A stretch of DNA of 5,751 bases from Pseudomonadota bacterium (lineage in GTDB: Bacteria; Pseudomonadota; Alphaproteobacteria; Rhodospirillales; 2-02-FULL-58-16). Below are positions 1-5,751 of the stretch, piece after piece. The stretch lies in the NCBI GenBank assembly GCA_022567015.1, contig JADFHR010000200.1, forward strand, positions 1 to 5,751. Direction: 5' to 3'. How positions within the stretch are numbered: the stretch's first letter is position 1; each line of letters opens with the position of its first letter. A program made the translations under genes and the position numbers. Under the pieces are notes generated by a model, which ran no database searches, had not been told where the DNA came from, and worked only from the letters and a program-made list of their open reading frames with translations.

Positions 1-1628
1 CAGGTGTCCGGTTTCTTGGGCTTTTTCGCGTTGATCCAATGGCAGTACTTGTCGGCCGCCGGCGGATTGACGATGCCGGCGATGTGGCCCGACGCCGCGA
101 GCACGAACCGCACCGGCCCGGAATACAGACGCGTGTGCGCATAGGTGGATTTCCAGGGAACGATGTGATCGTCGCGGGCGGACAGGACGTAGGCCGGCGT
201 CTTGATCTTTCCAAGGTCGATGGGAACACCGGCGAGGCTGATCCCGCCCGGCGTCGCCAGCTTGTTCTCCAGGTACATCTTGCGCAGATAGAAGCCGTGC
301 ATGGCCGCCGGTATGCGGGTGGTGTCCGCGTTCCAGTAGAGGAGGTCGAAGGGGAAGGGGTCCTTCCCGAGAAGGTAGTTGTTGACGACGAAGGACCAGA
401 TCAGGTCGTTGTCGCGCATCATGTTGAAGCTGGTGGCCATTTCGCGGCCCTCCAGGTAGCCCCGCTCCTTCATGCGCTCCTCGAGCCGGGCCACCTGCAC
501 CTCGTCGATGAAGACGGCAAGCTCGCCGGCCTCGGCGAAGTCCACCATGGCGGCGAGAAAGGTGGCCGAGACGATGCGCTCGTCGCCCCGGGCCGCCATG
601 TAGGCCAGCGTGCACGCCAGCAGGGTGCCGCCGACGCAGTACCCGACGGCGTTGATCTGGGCTTCCCCGGTGGCCTTTTCGATGGCGTCGAGCGCCGCCA
701 GCGGCCCCTCCACCATGTAGTCGTCGAAGGTCTTTTCGGCCAGGGCCTCGTCCGGGTTGACCCAGGAGACGACGAACACCGTATGCCCCTGGTCCACCGC
801 CCACTTGATGAGCGAGTTTTCGGGGCGCAAATCCAGGATGTAGAACTTGTTGATCCATGGCGGCATGATCAGCAGGGGCCGCCGGCGGACTTTCGGCGTG
901 GCCGGGTCGTACTGGATCAGTTCCATCAGGTCGTTGCGGAAGACCACCTTGCCCGGCGTGACGGCGATGTTCCCGCCGACCCGGAAGGCGTCCAGGTCGG
1001 TCATCTTGATGGCCAGCCGGCCGTTGCCGCGCTCCAGGTCCTCGAGCAGGTTGCCCAGCCCGCGGACAAGATTCTCGCCCCGCGATTCGATGGTCGCGCG
1101 CAGGACCTCCGGGTTGGTCATGACGAAGTTGCTGGGCGACAGGGCGTTGACGAACTGGCGGGTGAAAAATTCCACCTTGCGCGCGGTCTCGTCGTCCAGG
1201 CCGTGTACGTCCTGGACCGTGGCCTGGATCCAGCGCGCGGTCAGCAGGTAGGACTGCTTGATGAAGTCGAAGAGCGCGTTCTCGTCCCAGTCCTTGTCCC
1301 GGAAGCGCCGGTCGCGCGCCTCAGGCGTCGCGGCGGGCGCCGTTTCCTGCCCCAACATGCGGCCCGCCGTGCTCTGCCAGAGGCCCAGGTAATCCTGCCA
1401 CAGGGACATCTGCGCCTGCACCATCTTGGCCGGGTCGCTCATCATCCTGGCGGTCATTTCGAGAAAGGCGTTTCCGATATTGAACGGATCGGCCGAGGCC
1501 CCCGCGGCCGCCTTGCGGGTCAGGGATTCGGTGACCAGGCGCTGGCAGCGCTCGGCGATGTCGGCCATGGAGCCCGGTATGGATTCGTCGTCCGCTGCCG
1601 GCATTTCGGAGCCCGGTTGATTGGCCAT
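1..1628 (-). CDS. phaC: Class I poly(3-hydroxyalkanoate) synthase PhaC, C-terminus cut by the window edge
   Basis: PhaC polymerises (R)-3-hydroxyacyl-CoA into polyhydroxyalkanoate at the surface of cytoplasmic storage granules. Translating the minus strand from 1628 gives 542 uninterrupted codons running off the left edge. Class I synthases are usually about 560-600 residues, so only the C-terminal end is missing. Seen: the N-terminal family signature FRDKDWDEN (from residue 109), PPWINKFYILDL (around 256-267), the lipase-like box GYCVGG with nucleophile Cys331, SARDDHIVPW with Asp487, and ASGHIAGIVNPP with His515. Asp and His are 28 residues apart, as in the Cupriavidus necator enzyme (Cys319/Asp480/His508). 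The start is well fixed: AAAGGA lies at 1641-1636, seven bases before the ATG, and an in-frame TGA at 1634-1632 excludes a longer protein. The gene is divergent from the lipoprotein gene. No phaA, phaB or phasin gene is visible. The single-protein length and motifs argue against the shorter class III/IV PhaC subunits. Confidence 0.96.
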   Translation of the reverse strand, partial: MANQPGSEMPAADDESIPGSMADIAERCQRLVTESLTRKAAAGASADPFNIGNAFLEMTARMMSDPAKMVQAQMSLWQDYLGLWQSTAGRMLGQETAPAATPEARDRRFRDKDWDENALFDFIKQSYLLTARWIQATVQDVHGLDDETARKVEFFTRQFVNALSPSNFVMTNPEVLRATIESRGENLVRGLGNLLEDLERGNGRLAIKMTDLDAFRVGGNIAVTPGKVVFRNDLMELIQYDPATPKVRRRPLLIMPPWINKFYILDLRPENSLIKWAVDQGHTVFVVSWVNPDEALAEKTFDDYMVEGPLAALDAIEKATGEAQINAVGYCVGGTLLACTLAYMAARGDERIVSATFLAAMVDFAEAGELAVFIDEVQVARLEERMKERGYLEGREMATSFNMMRDNDLIWSFVVNNYLLGKDPFPFDLLYWNADTTRIPAAMHGFYLRKMYLENKLATPGGISLAGVPIDLGKIKTPAYVLSARDDHIVPWKSTYAHTRLYSGPVRFVLAASGHIAGIVNPPAADKYCHWINAKKPKKPDT

Positions 1629-1716
1629 GGCTCAATCCTTTATGATCTTCCGAGGTTTGATAATGGAAGATAGCTTCAAGACTATGTAAGGCGTTGCGCG
1701 GCTCCATGCCGGCGGG

Positions 1717-1732
1717 CGGCGGGTGACCGCCG
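1717..1732. repeat. Short perfect GC inverted repeat (hairpin)
   Basis: CGGCGG (1717-1722) and CCGCCG (1727-1732) form a perfect six-base-pair stem around the four-base loop GTGA. Neither strand has a T-run after it, so it is not a typical intrinsic terminator. It lies in the divergent intergenic region and could be a structure in the phaC leader or simply chance in GC-rich DNA. Confidence 0.3.
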
Positions 1733-1763
1733 GGGGATGGGTTCGCGGGCCAGCGTTTGTATA

Positions 1764-1792
1764 CTGTTAACGAAGTTCAGGCAATGTATGAT
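1764..1792 (+). promoter_or_regulatory. Possible sigma-70-type promoter for the lipoprotein gene
   Basis: TATGAT at 1787-1792 matches the TATAAT -10 consensus in five of six positions. CTGTTA at 1764-1769 is a weak -35 (three of six), separated by 17 bases. This would start transcription near 1799, about 40 bases before the ATG at 1840. It was recognised by eye only, and the weak -35 keeps the confidence low. Confidence 0.3.
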
Positions 1793-1839
1793 TCGCCGGC
1801 CATATATCTCGGCTTAGGGCGAAGGAGGCTGCGGCAACC

Positions 1840-3042
1840 ATGGCTGTCGAGGGAAATAACCGGCGGGCGCTGAAGGGGTTCTTTGGGCCCGTCGTCTCGG
1901 CCGCGGTTTTGCTTGCGGCCGTCGGCGGCTGTTCGCAGGTTCCCGACGCGGTCAACCCGGTCGAATGGTATAAGAATACCACGGAATTCTTCGCCGGAGA
2001 GGATGACAAAAAGCCGGCCGTCACGGAATCGGACAGGAAACAGAGCACCATGGCGGCCGACCGGGGCAAACCGCCGCCGGGCGCCGGCAAGCCGGCCCCC
2101 AATCTGGGCTCGTTTCCGGACAAGGCGCCGGTCACCCGGGCGGAACGAAGCCGTCTTGCCGGCCAGGGCCTGGTCTCCGACCGCAAGGGGCGGCGCTATT
2201 CTTCGGAGTCCGTACAGCGCCAGAGCGAGCCGGTCGAGGTGCTGGCGCCGCGCATAGCGGCCGCCATGCCGGACGCCCCCGCGGCTCCACCCCCGCCCGC
2301 CATGCCCACGGCACCGCCGTCGCCGGCGGCGCCGAGCGTTCCCATGGCCGCGGCCAGCGTGGTTCCGTCCGCCGGGGCCGTTCCTCCCCCTCCGGTGACG
2401 GCACCGCCGTCGAGCCGGGTGCGCGAAACGCGCCAGGCCCGCCCGGCGCGGCGCCCTCCGGCCGGGGCCCCGGCCCTGAAGGCGCCGTCCACGACCGCGT
2501 CCGTGCCCGTGCCCGTGCCGGGTCCGTTCGAGACGATGGTTATCTCGTCCGCCGGCGTCGAGTTGGCCGGCGCCCCGCTGCTGGCGTCCCAGCCGGTGGC
2601 GTCGCCGGCGCCCCGGGCACGTGTGAAAAGCCGCCGCAAAAGCGGGGCGTCGCGGTTTCGGCAGGCCCGCGGGGCGCTGCCGCCGGGGGCGACCAAGGTG
2701 GCCACCATCCTGTTCCCGAAAGGCTCGGCGACTCTCGACGCGCGGGACCGGCACATCCTGAACGACGTCTTCAGGCTGCACCGCCAGCGCGGCGGCAAGA
2801 TGCGCGTCATTGGCCATGCCAGCCGCCGCACGCGGAACCTGGATGCGGCGACGCACAGGATGGTGAACTACAGGATTTCGGCGGCCCGCGCCGACAGTGT
2901 CGCCCGCGAACTCATCCGGCGGGGAGTCCGGGCCGACGAAATTTCCGTCGACGCCAGGGCCGACAGCGAGCCCATCTATTACGAAATCATGCCCTCGGGC
3001 GAGGCGGGCAACCGCCGGGCCGAGATTTACTTCGAACGCTGA
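1840..3042 (+). CDS. Lipoprotein with Pro/Ala-rich linker and C-terminal OmpA-like domain
   Basis: A 400-residue protein. The N-terminus has basic residues, a hydrophobic stretch (about 14-28) and a lipobox VGGC with lipid-modifiable Cys31. It is therefore predicted to be exported by Sec, processed by signal peptidase II and anchored in a membrane, probably the outer one. After Cys31 comes VPDAVNPVEWYKN, a style of mature N-terminus I associate with alphaproteobacterial OmpA-family lipoproteins. Residues 143-229 are low-complexity, rich in Pro, Ala, Val and Ser, and likely form a flexible periplasmic spacer. Residues about 284-400 form an OmpA-like peptidoglycan-binding domain: LFPKGSATLD (291-300), GHAS (325-328), N343, S347 and R350 in the NxxxSxxRA helix, and the ending GNRRAEIYFER. 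The usual GHTD aspartate is replaced by Ser328, but Asp335 sits 15 residues before Arg350. The ribosome site AAGGAGG (1822-1828) is 11 bases before the ATG, slightly long. The role is inferred to be tethering the envelope to peptidoglycan; the exact function is unknown. Confidence 0.9.
   Translation: MAVEGNNRRALKGFFGPVVSAAVLLAAVGGCSQVPDAVNPVEWYKNTTEFFAGEDDKKPAVTESDRKQSTMAADRGKPPPGAGKPAPNLGSFPDKAPVTRAERSRLAGQGLVSDRKGRRYSSESVQRQSEPVEVLAPRIAAAMPDAPAAPPPPAMPTAPPSPAAPSVPMAAASVVPSAGAVPPPPVTAPPSSRVRETRQARPARRPPAGAPALKAPSTTASVPVPVPGPFETMVISSAGVELAGAPLLASQPVASPAPRARVKSRRKSGASRFRQARGALPPGATKVATILFPKGSATLDARDRHILNDVFRLHRQRGGKMRVIGHASRRTRNLDAATHRMVNYRISAARADSVARELIRRGVRADEISVDARADSEPIYYEIMPSGEAGNRRAEIYFER
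2266..2526 (+). repeat. Low-complexity Pro/Ala linker with short repeats inside the lipoprotein gene
   Basis: This stretch encodes residues 143-228, dominated by Pro, Ala, Val and Ser. The 15-mer ACGGCACCGCCGTCG occurs at 2308-2322 and again at 2398-2412, exactly 90 bases (30 codons) later and in frame. Near 2503-2520 the hexamer GTGCCC/G is repeated three times, encoding VPVPVP. Such repeats suit a flexible spacer whose length can drift by slippage. Confidence 0.55.
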
Positions 3043-3063
3043 GCGGTCCGGCGGTCCAGAATC

Positions 3064-3090
3064 GGGGGCGCCTGCCGGCGTCCCCCATTT
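3064..3090 (+). terminator. GC-rich hairpin between lipoprotein gene and aminotransferase gene; possible weak terminator or attenuator
   Basis: GGGGG (3064-3068) pairs with CCCCC (3082-3086). CGCC (3069-3072) pairs with GGCG (3077-3080). T3081 is a single-base bulge and TGCC is the loop. This nine-pair GC stem begins 21 bases after the lipoprotein stop and is followed by ATTT only, a poor U-tract. It could weakly terminate the lipoprotein transcript. However, only 18 bases separate the stem from the downstream ATG, too little for a separate promoter, so a leader or attenuator structure or an mRNA-stabilising stem is equally possible. Confidence 0.4.
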
Positions 3091-3104
3091 GGCGCGTGAA
3101 GGTC

Positions 3105-4328
3105 ATGGAACAGGAATTCCACCGCATCCGAAGGCTGCCGCCCTACGTGTTCGCCGAGGTCAACGCCATGAAGGCGCGCGCCCGCGCCGCCGGCGAGGAC
3201 ATCATAGACTTCGGCATGGGCAACCCCGATTGCCCGACGCCGCCCCATATCGTCGAAAAACTGATCGAGACGGCGCAGGACCCGCGCACCCATCGCTATT
3301 CCAACTCGCGGGGCATTCCGGGCCTGCGCAAGGCCGTCGCCGGGTATTACGAACGCCGCTTCGGCGTTCACGTAAATGCCGAGAGCGAAACCATCGTCAC
3401 CCTCGGCTCCAAGGAAGGCCTGGCCAATCTGGCCGCGGCGGTGACCAGCCCCGGCGACGTCATCCTGGTGCCCAATCCCTCTTACCCGATCCACCAGTTC
3501 GGGTTCATCATCGCCGGAGCCGCGGTGCGCAGCATTCCGGTCGCCCCGGACGGCAGTTTCCTGGCGGCCCTGGAGCGCGCGGTGAATCACAGCGTGCCCA
3601 AGCCGACGGCATTGGTGCTGAACTACCCCAACAACCCCACCGGCGAGGTGATGGATCTGGACTTCTACGGCCAGATCGTGGATTTCTGCCGTGTGCACGG
3701 AATCTATATCTTTTCCGACCTGGCCTATGCCGAAATCTATTTCGACGACCAGCCGCCGCCGTCGATCCTGCAGATTCCGGGGGCCAGGGAGATCGCCGTG
3801 GAGTTCACCTCCATGTCCAAGACCTATTCCATGCCCGGCTGGCGCATCGGCTTCGCCACCGGCAACAAGAGGCTGATCGAGGCGCTGGCGCGCATCAAAT
3901 CCTATCTGGACTACGGCGCGTTCACGCCGGTGCAGGTGGCCGCCGCGGCCGCCCTCAACGGTCCCCAGGACTGCGTGGTCGAGATTCGAAACCGCTACCG
4001 GGAACGCCGCGACGTGCTGATCGGTGGGCTGGCGGCGGCCGGCTGGGAGGTGCCGGAGCCGCGCGCCACCATGTTCGCCTGGGCGCCCATACCCCCGGCC
4101 TTCCGGCACCTGGGTTCCCTGGAGTTCTCCAAGCTTTTGCTGCGCGAGGCCAAGGTCGCGGTTTCGCCGGGTATCGGTTTCGGTGAAAACGGGGACGGCC
4201 ACGTGCGCTTCGCGCTGGTGGAGAACCGCCAACGCACCCGCCAGGCCATCCGCACCATCAAGGCGTTTCTCACCGGCTACGACAAGGCTATCGGGGACAC
4301 GGAGAGAAAACGGGCGGCGGTTCTTTAA
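3105..4328 (+). CDS. alaC: AlaC-type class I/II PLP-dependent aminotransferase (glutamate-pyruvate / LL-DAP aminotransferase-like)
   Basis: A 407-residue cytoplasmic fold-type I pyridoxal-phosphate (PLP) aminotransferase. It closely resembles E. coli AlaC as I recall it: RIRRLPPYVF at the N-terminus, FGMGNPD (36-42), GSKEG (101-105, phosphate binding), NNPTG with Asn177, SDLAY with Asp205 and Tyr208 contacting PLP, SMSK with the Schiff-base Lys239, and HVRFALVENR with Arg368 for the substrate carboxylate. AlaC makes alanine from pyruvate with glutamate. Close relatives are often labelled LL-diaminopimelate aminotransferase, so the substrate is inferred, not proven. The start is uncertain. ATG 3105 gives the usual N-terminus (MEQEFHRI) but has only AAGG two bases upstream, too close for a normal ribosome site. 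GTG 3096 would add three residues and has no visible site either. The gene ends 26 bases before hom and probably shares its transcript. Confidence 0.9.
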   Translation: MEQEFHRIRRLPPYVFAEVNAMKARARAAGEDIIDFGMGNPDCPTPPHIVEKLIETAQDPRTHRYSNSRGIPGLRKAVAGYYERRFGVHVNAESETIVTLGSKEGLANLAAAVTSPGDVILVPNPSYPIHQFGFIIAGAAVRSIPVAPDGSFLAALERAVNHSVPKPTALVLNYPNNPTGEVMDLDFYGQIVDFCRVHGIYIFSDLAYAEIYFDDQPPPSILQIPGAREIAVEFTSMSKTYSMPGWRIGFATGNKRLIEALARIKSYLDYGAFTPVQVAAAAALNGPQDCVVEIRNRYRERRDVLIGGLAAAGWEVPEPRATMFAWAPIPPAFRHLGSLEFSKLLLREAKVAVSPGIGFGENGDGHVRFALVENRQRTRQAIRTIKAFLTGYDKAIGDTERKRAAVL

Positions 4329-4354
4329 AACACGTCCCCCGAACAAAGGCGTCG

Positions 4355-5647
4355 ATGAACCAACCCCTCAAGATCGCCGTTGCCGGCCTCGGCACGGTCG
4401 GCGGCGGGACCCTCAAGCTATTGCGCAAGCATGCGGCGCTGCTCGAGCGCCGCTGCGGCCGGGCAATCGTGGTCAACGCCGTTTCGGCGCGGGACCGTGA
4501 AAAGGACCGCGGCGTTCCCGTGGACGGGTTCCGCTGGTTCGACGACCCGCTGGCCATGGCCGCCGACCCCGACGTGGACGTGGTGGTGGAATTGATCGGC
4601 GGCGAGGACGGCATCGCCAAGGACCTGTGCGAGGCCGCCATCGCCAATGGCAAGCACGTGGTCACCGCCAACAAGGCGCTGATCGCCCATCACGGCACGG
4701 CGCTCGCGCACAGCAGCGAAGCGGCCGGCGTCACCCTCGCCTACGAGGCCGCGGTGGCCGGCGGCATCCCCATCGTCAAGACGTTGTGCGAGGGGCTCGC
4801 CGCCAACGTCATGAGCCGCGTGTACGGCATCCTCAACGGCACGTGCAATTTTATCCTTACCGCCATGCGTGAAAGCGGCCGCGAGTTCGCCGAAGTGCTC
4901 GAGGAAGCCAGGGCGCTCGGCTATGCCGAGGCCGACCCCAGCCTCGACGTGGACGGGGTCGACACCGCCCACAAGCTGGCCATCCTGGCCAGCCTCGCCT
5001 TCGGCTGCGAGATCAATTTCGCCGCCGTTCATATCGAGGGCATCCGCCACGTCACCCTGACGGATATCCGGTTCGCCGAGGAATTGGGATACCACATCAA
5101 GCTGCTCGGGATCGCCGCTGTTACCGGCGAAGGGGTGGAGCAGCGGGTGCATCCGTGCATGGTGCCCGTGTCGGCGCCCATCGCCCATGTGGAGGGGGTT
5201 TTCAACGCCGTCGTCGCCGACGGCGACTTCGTCGACACCATCATGCAGGAAGGCCAGGGCTCGGGCGCCGGGCCGACGGCTTCGGCGGTGGTGGCGGACC
5301 TGGTGGACATCGCGCGCCGGCGCAACGTGCCCACGTTCGCGGTTCCGGCCAAGGACCTGAAACGCCTTCCGGCGGTGCCCATGGAACGCCACCGGGGCGC
5401 CTATTATATCCGGCTCATGGTTCTCGACCGGCCCGGCGTGTTCGCCGACGTGGCGGCGGTCCTGCGCGACCACGACGTGTCCATGGAGTCCGTGCTGCAG
5501 CGCGGCCGCGCCCCCGGCGAGGCGGTGCCGGTGGTGATGACCATCCACGAGACCGAGGAGGCGGCGATGCAGGGGGCGCTGCAGGAGATCGGGGCGCTGG
5601 AGGCCGTGGTCGAGGCGCCGCGCATGATCCGCATCGAATCCTTTTAG
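4355..5647 (+). CDS. hom: Homoserine dehydrogenase with C-terminal ACT domain
   Basis: Hom reduces L-aspartate 4-semialdehyde to L-homoserine with NAD(P)H, the branch point towards threonine and methionine. The 430-residue length matches monofunctional bacterial Hom; no aspartokinase domain is fused. Seen: the dinucleotide-binding loop GLGTVG (11-16), HVVTANKALIA with Lys107, AGGIPIVKTL, YGILNGTCNFIL, and ALGYAEADPSLDVDGVDTAHK. In the last motif Glu192, Asp198, Asp203 and Lys207 have exactly the spacing of the yeast active-site residues Glu208, Asp214, Asp219 and Lys223. From about residue 350, YYIRLMVLDRPGVFADVA opens an ACT domain, the usual site of feedback inhibition by threonine in this class; that regulation here is inferred. 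The ribosome site AAAGG (4345-4349) is five bases before the ATG. Hom follows the aminotransferase gene by 26 bases and precedes glpX by 40, consistent with one operon. Confidence 0.97.
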   Translation: MNQPLKIAVAGLGTVGGGTLKLLRKHAALLERRCGRAIVVNAVSARDREKDRGVPVDGFRWFDDPLAMAADPDVDVVVELIGGEDGIAKDLCEAAIANGKHVVTANKALIAHHGTALAHSSEAAGVTLAYEAAVAGGIPIVKTLCEGLAANVMSRVYGILNGTCNFILTAMRESGREFAEVLEEARALGYAEADPSLDVDGVDTAHKLAILASLAFGCEINFAAVHIEGIRHVTLTDIRFAEELGYHIKLLGIAAVTGEGVEQRVHPCMVPVSAPIAHVEGVFNAVVADGDFVDTIMQEGQGSGAGPTASAVVADLVDIARRRNVPTFAVPAKDLKRLPAVPMERHRGAYYIRLMVLDRPGVFADVAAVLRDHDVSMESVLQRGRAPGEAVPVVMTIHETEEAAMQGALQEIGALEAVVEAPRMIRIESF

Positions 5648-5687
5648 GCGGGCGCGGGAAGCGCTCCTGGGAGGGAGGAAACAGGCC

Positions 5688-5751
5688 ATGCCCAAGATAT
5701 CCACCGCCGGGCGGAATCTTGCCCTGGAAGCCGTCCGCGTGACCGAGGCCG
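5688..5751 (+). CDS. glpX: Class II fructose-1,6-bisphosphatase GlpX, N-terminal fragment (window edge)
   Basis: Only 21 codons are visible, starting MPKISTAGRNLALEAVRVTEA. The segment LALEAVRVTEA matches the conserved N-terminal helix of GlpX (E. coli ELAIEFSRVTESA). GlpX hydrolyses fructose-1,6-bisphosphate to fructose-6-phosphate, a gluconeogenic step. A strong ribosome site GGAGGA (5674-5679) lies eight bases before the ATG, supporting a real gene start. Its position after hom fits a gene order I recall from alphaproteobacteria (aminotransferase, hom, glpX, often then recJ). The metal and substrate sites lie outside the window, so the call rests on the short N-terminus and the context. 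Confidence 0.8.
   Translation, partial: MPKISTAGRNLALEAVRVTEA

Larger units (their letters stand above)
1629..1839. other. Divergent intergenic region between phaC and the OmpA-like lipoprotein gene
   Basis: This roughly 210-base region must hold the start signals of both flanking genes. It is locally more AT-rich at about 1636-1690 and 1756-1810 than the coding DNA around it, with a GC-rich block in between. No small gene with a convincing start and ribosome site was found here. A clear phaC promoter could not be identified. The best minus-strand match is TTGCCT (1784-1779) and TATACA (1763-1758), but its spacer is only 15 bases. Confidence 0.5.

Noticed and set aside
39..1673. A 544-codon open frame on the plus strand, fully opposite phaC.
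   Set aside because: The minus strand encodes an unmistakable PhaC with its catalytic triad. The opposite frame gives an Arg/His/Gly/Val/Asp-rich product with no recognisable motif, which is the usual shadow of GC-biased codons.
1657..1688. TTGATA and TATGTA as a plus-strand promoter.
   Set aside because: The spacer is 20 bases, too long, and it would start about 150 bases upstream of the lipoprotein gene when a better -10 element lies closer.
1777..2856. A 359-codon minus-strand open frame opposite the lipoprotein gene, rich in Arg and Gly.
   Set aside because: Its composition merely mirrors the Pro/Ala-rich plus-strand coding; the plus frame has a signal peptide, lipobox and OmpA domain.
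2897..4186. A 429-codon plus-strand open frame overlapping the lipoprotein end and the aminotransferase gene.
   Set aside because: It is out of frame with both supported genes and shows no domain; a GC-rich shadow.
3027..4346. A 439-codon open frame on the minus strand opposite the aminotransferase.
   Set aside because: It is a shadow of a well-supported gene, with no ribosome site or family motif noticed.
5648..5687. A possible terminator between hom and glpX.
   Set aside because: Only a four-base GCGC stem with a five-base loop and no T-run; this gap is better read as an operon spacer carrying the glpX ribosome site.
4418..5704. A 428-codon open frame on the minus strand opposite hom.
   Set aside because: It is a His/Gly/Asp-rich low-complexity shadow of a gene whose active-site residues are all present.

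Overview
The window is strongly GC-rich, densely coded and free of mobile-element signs. It looks like ordinary chromosome from an alphaproteobacterium, probably Rhodospirillales-like. That placement is an inference from GC-biased codon use, a class I polyhydroxyalkanoate (PHA) synthase, an OmpA-type lipoprotein of a style I associate with that group, and the gene order aminotransferase - homoserine dehydrogenase - glpX. No tRNA, rRNA, CRISPR array, insertion sequence or phage gene was seen.

Layout. Minus strand, 1628 down to the left edge: phaC, the PHA synthase, with all three catalytic residues visible but its last few dozen residues outside the window. Next is a divergent intergenic region of about 210 bases with a short GC hairpin and a plausible sigma-70-type -10 element. 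Plus strand, 1840-3042: a lipoprotein with a long Pro/Ala-rich linker and a C-terminal OmpA-like peptidoglycan-binding domain. A 62-base gap follows that contains a strong GC hairpin. Then come an AlaC-type class I/II aminotransferase (3105-4328), homoserine dehydrogenase (4355-5647) and the first 21 codons of a class II fructose-1,6-bisphosphatase (glpX, from 5688). The last three genes are separated by only 26 and 40 bases and look like one operon.

How the genes fit together. The aminotransferase links pyruvate/alanine to glutamate/2-oxoglutarate. Homoserine dehydrogenase commits aspartate semialdehyde to threonine and methionine. GlpX is a gluconeogenic step. The set is therefore central carbon and amino-acid metabolism, placed beside the carbon-storage enzyme PhaC. 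The lipoprotein is probably an unrelated envelope protein.

I found no convincing undescribed system. The items most worth a second look are the altered diaminopimelate-binding loop of the OmpA-like domain and the hairpin between the lipoprotein and aminotransferase genes. Several very long open frames on the opposite strand of these genes are explained as GC-rich shadows.
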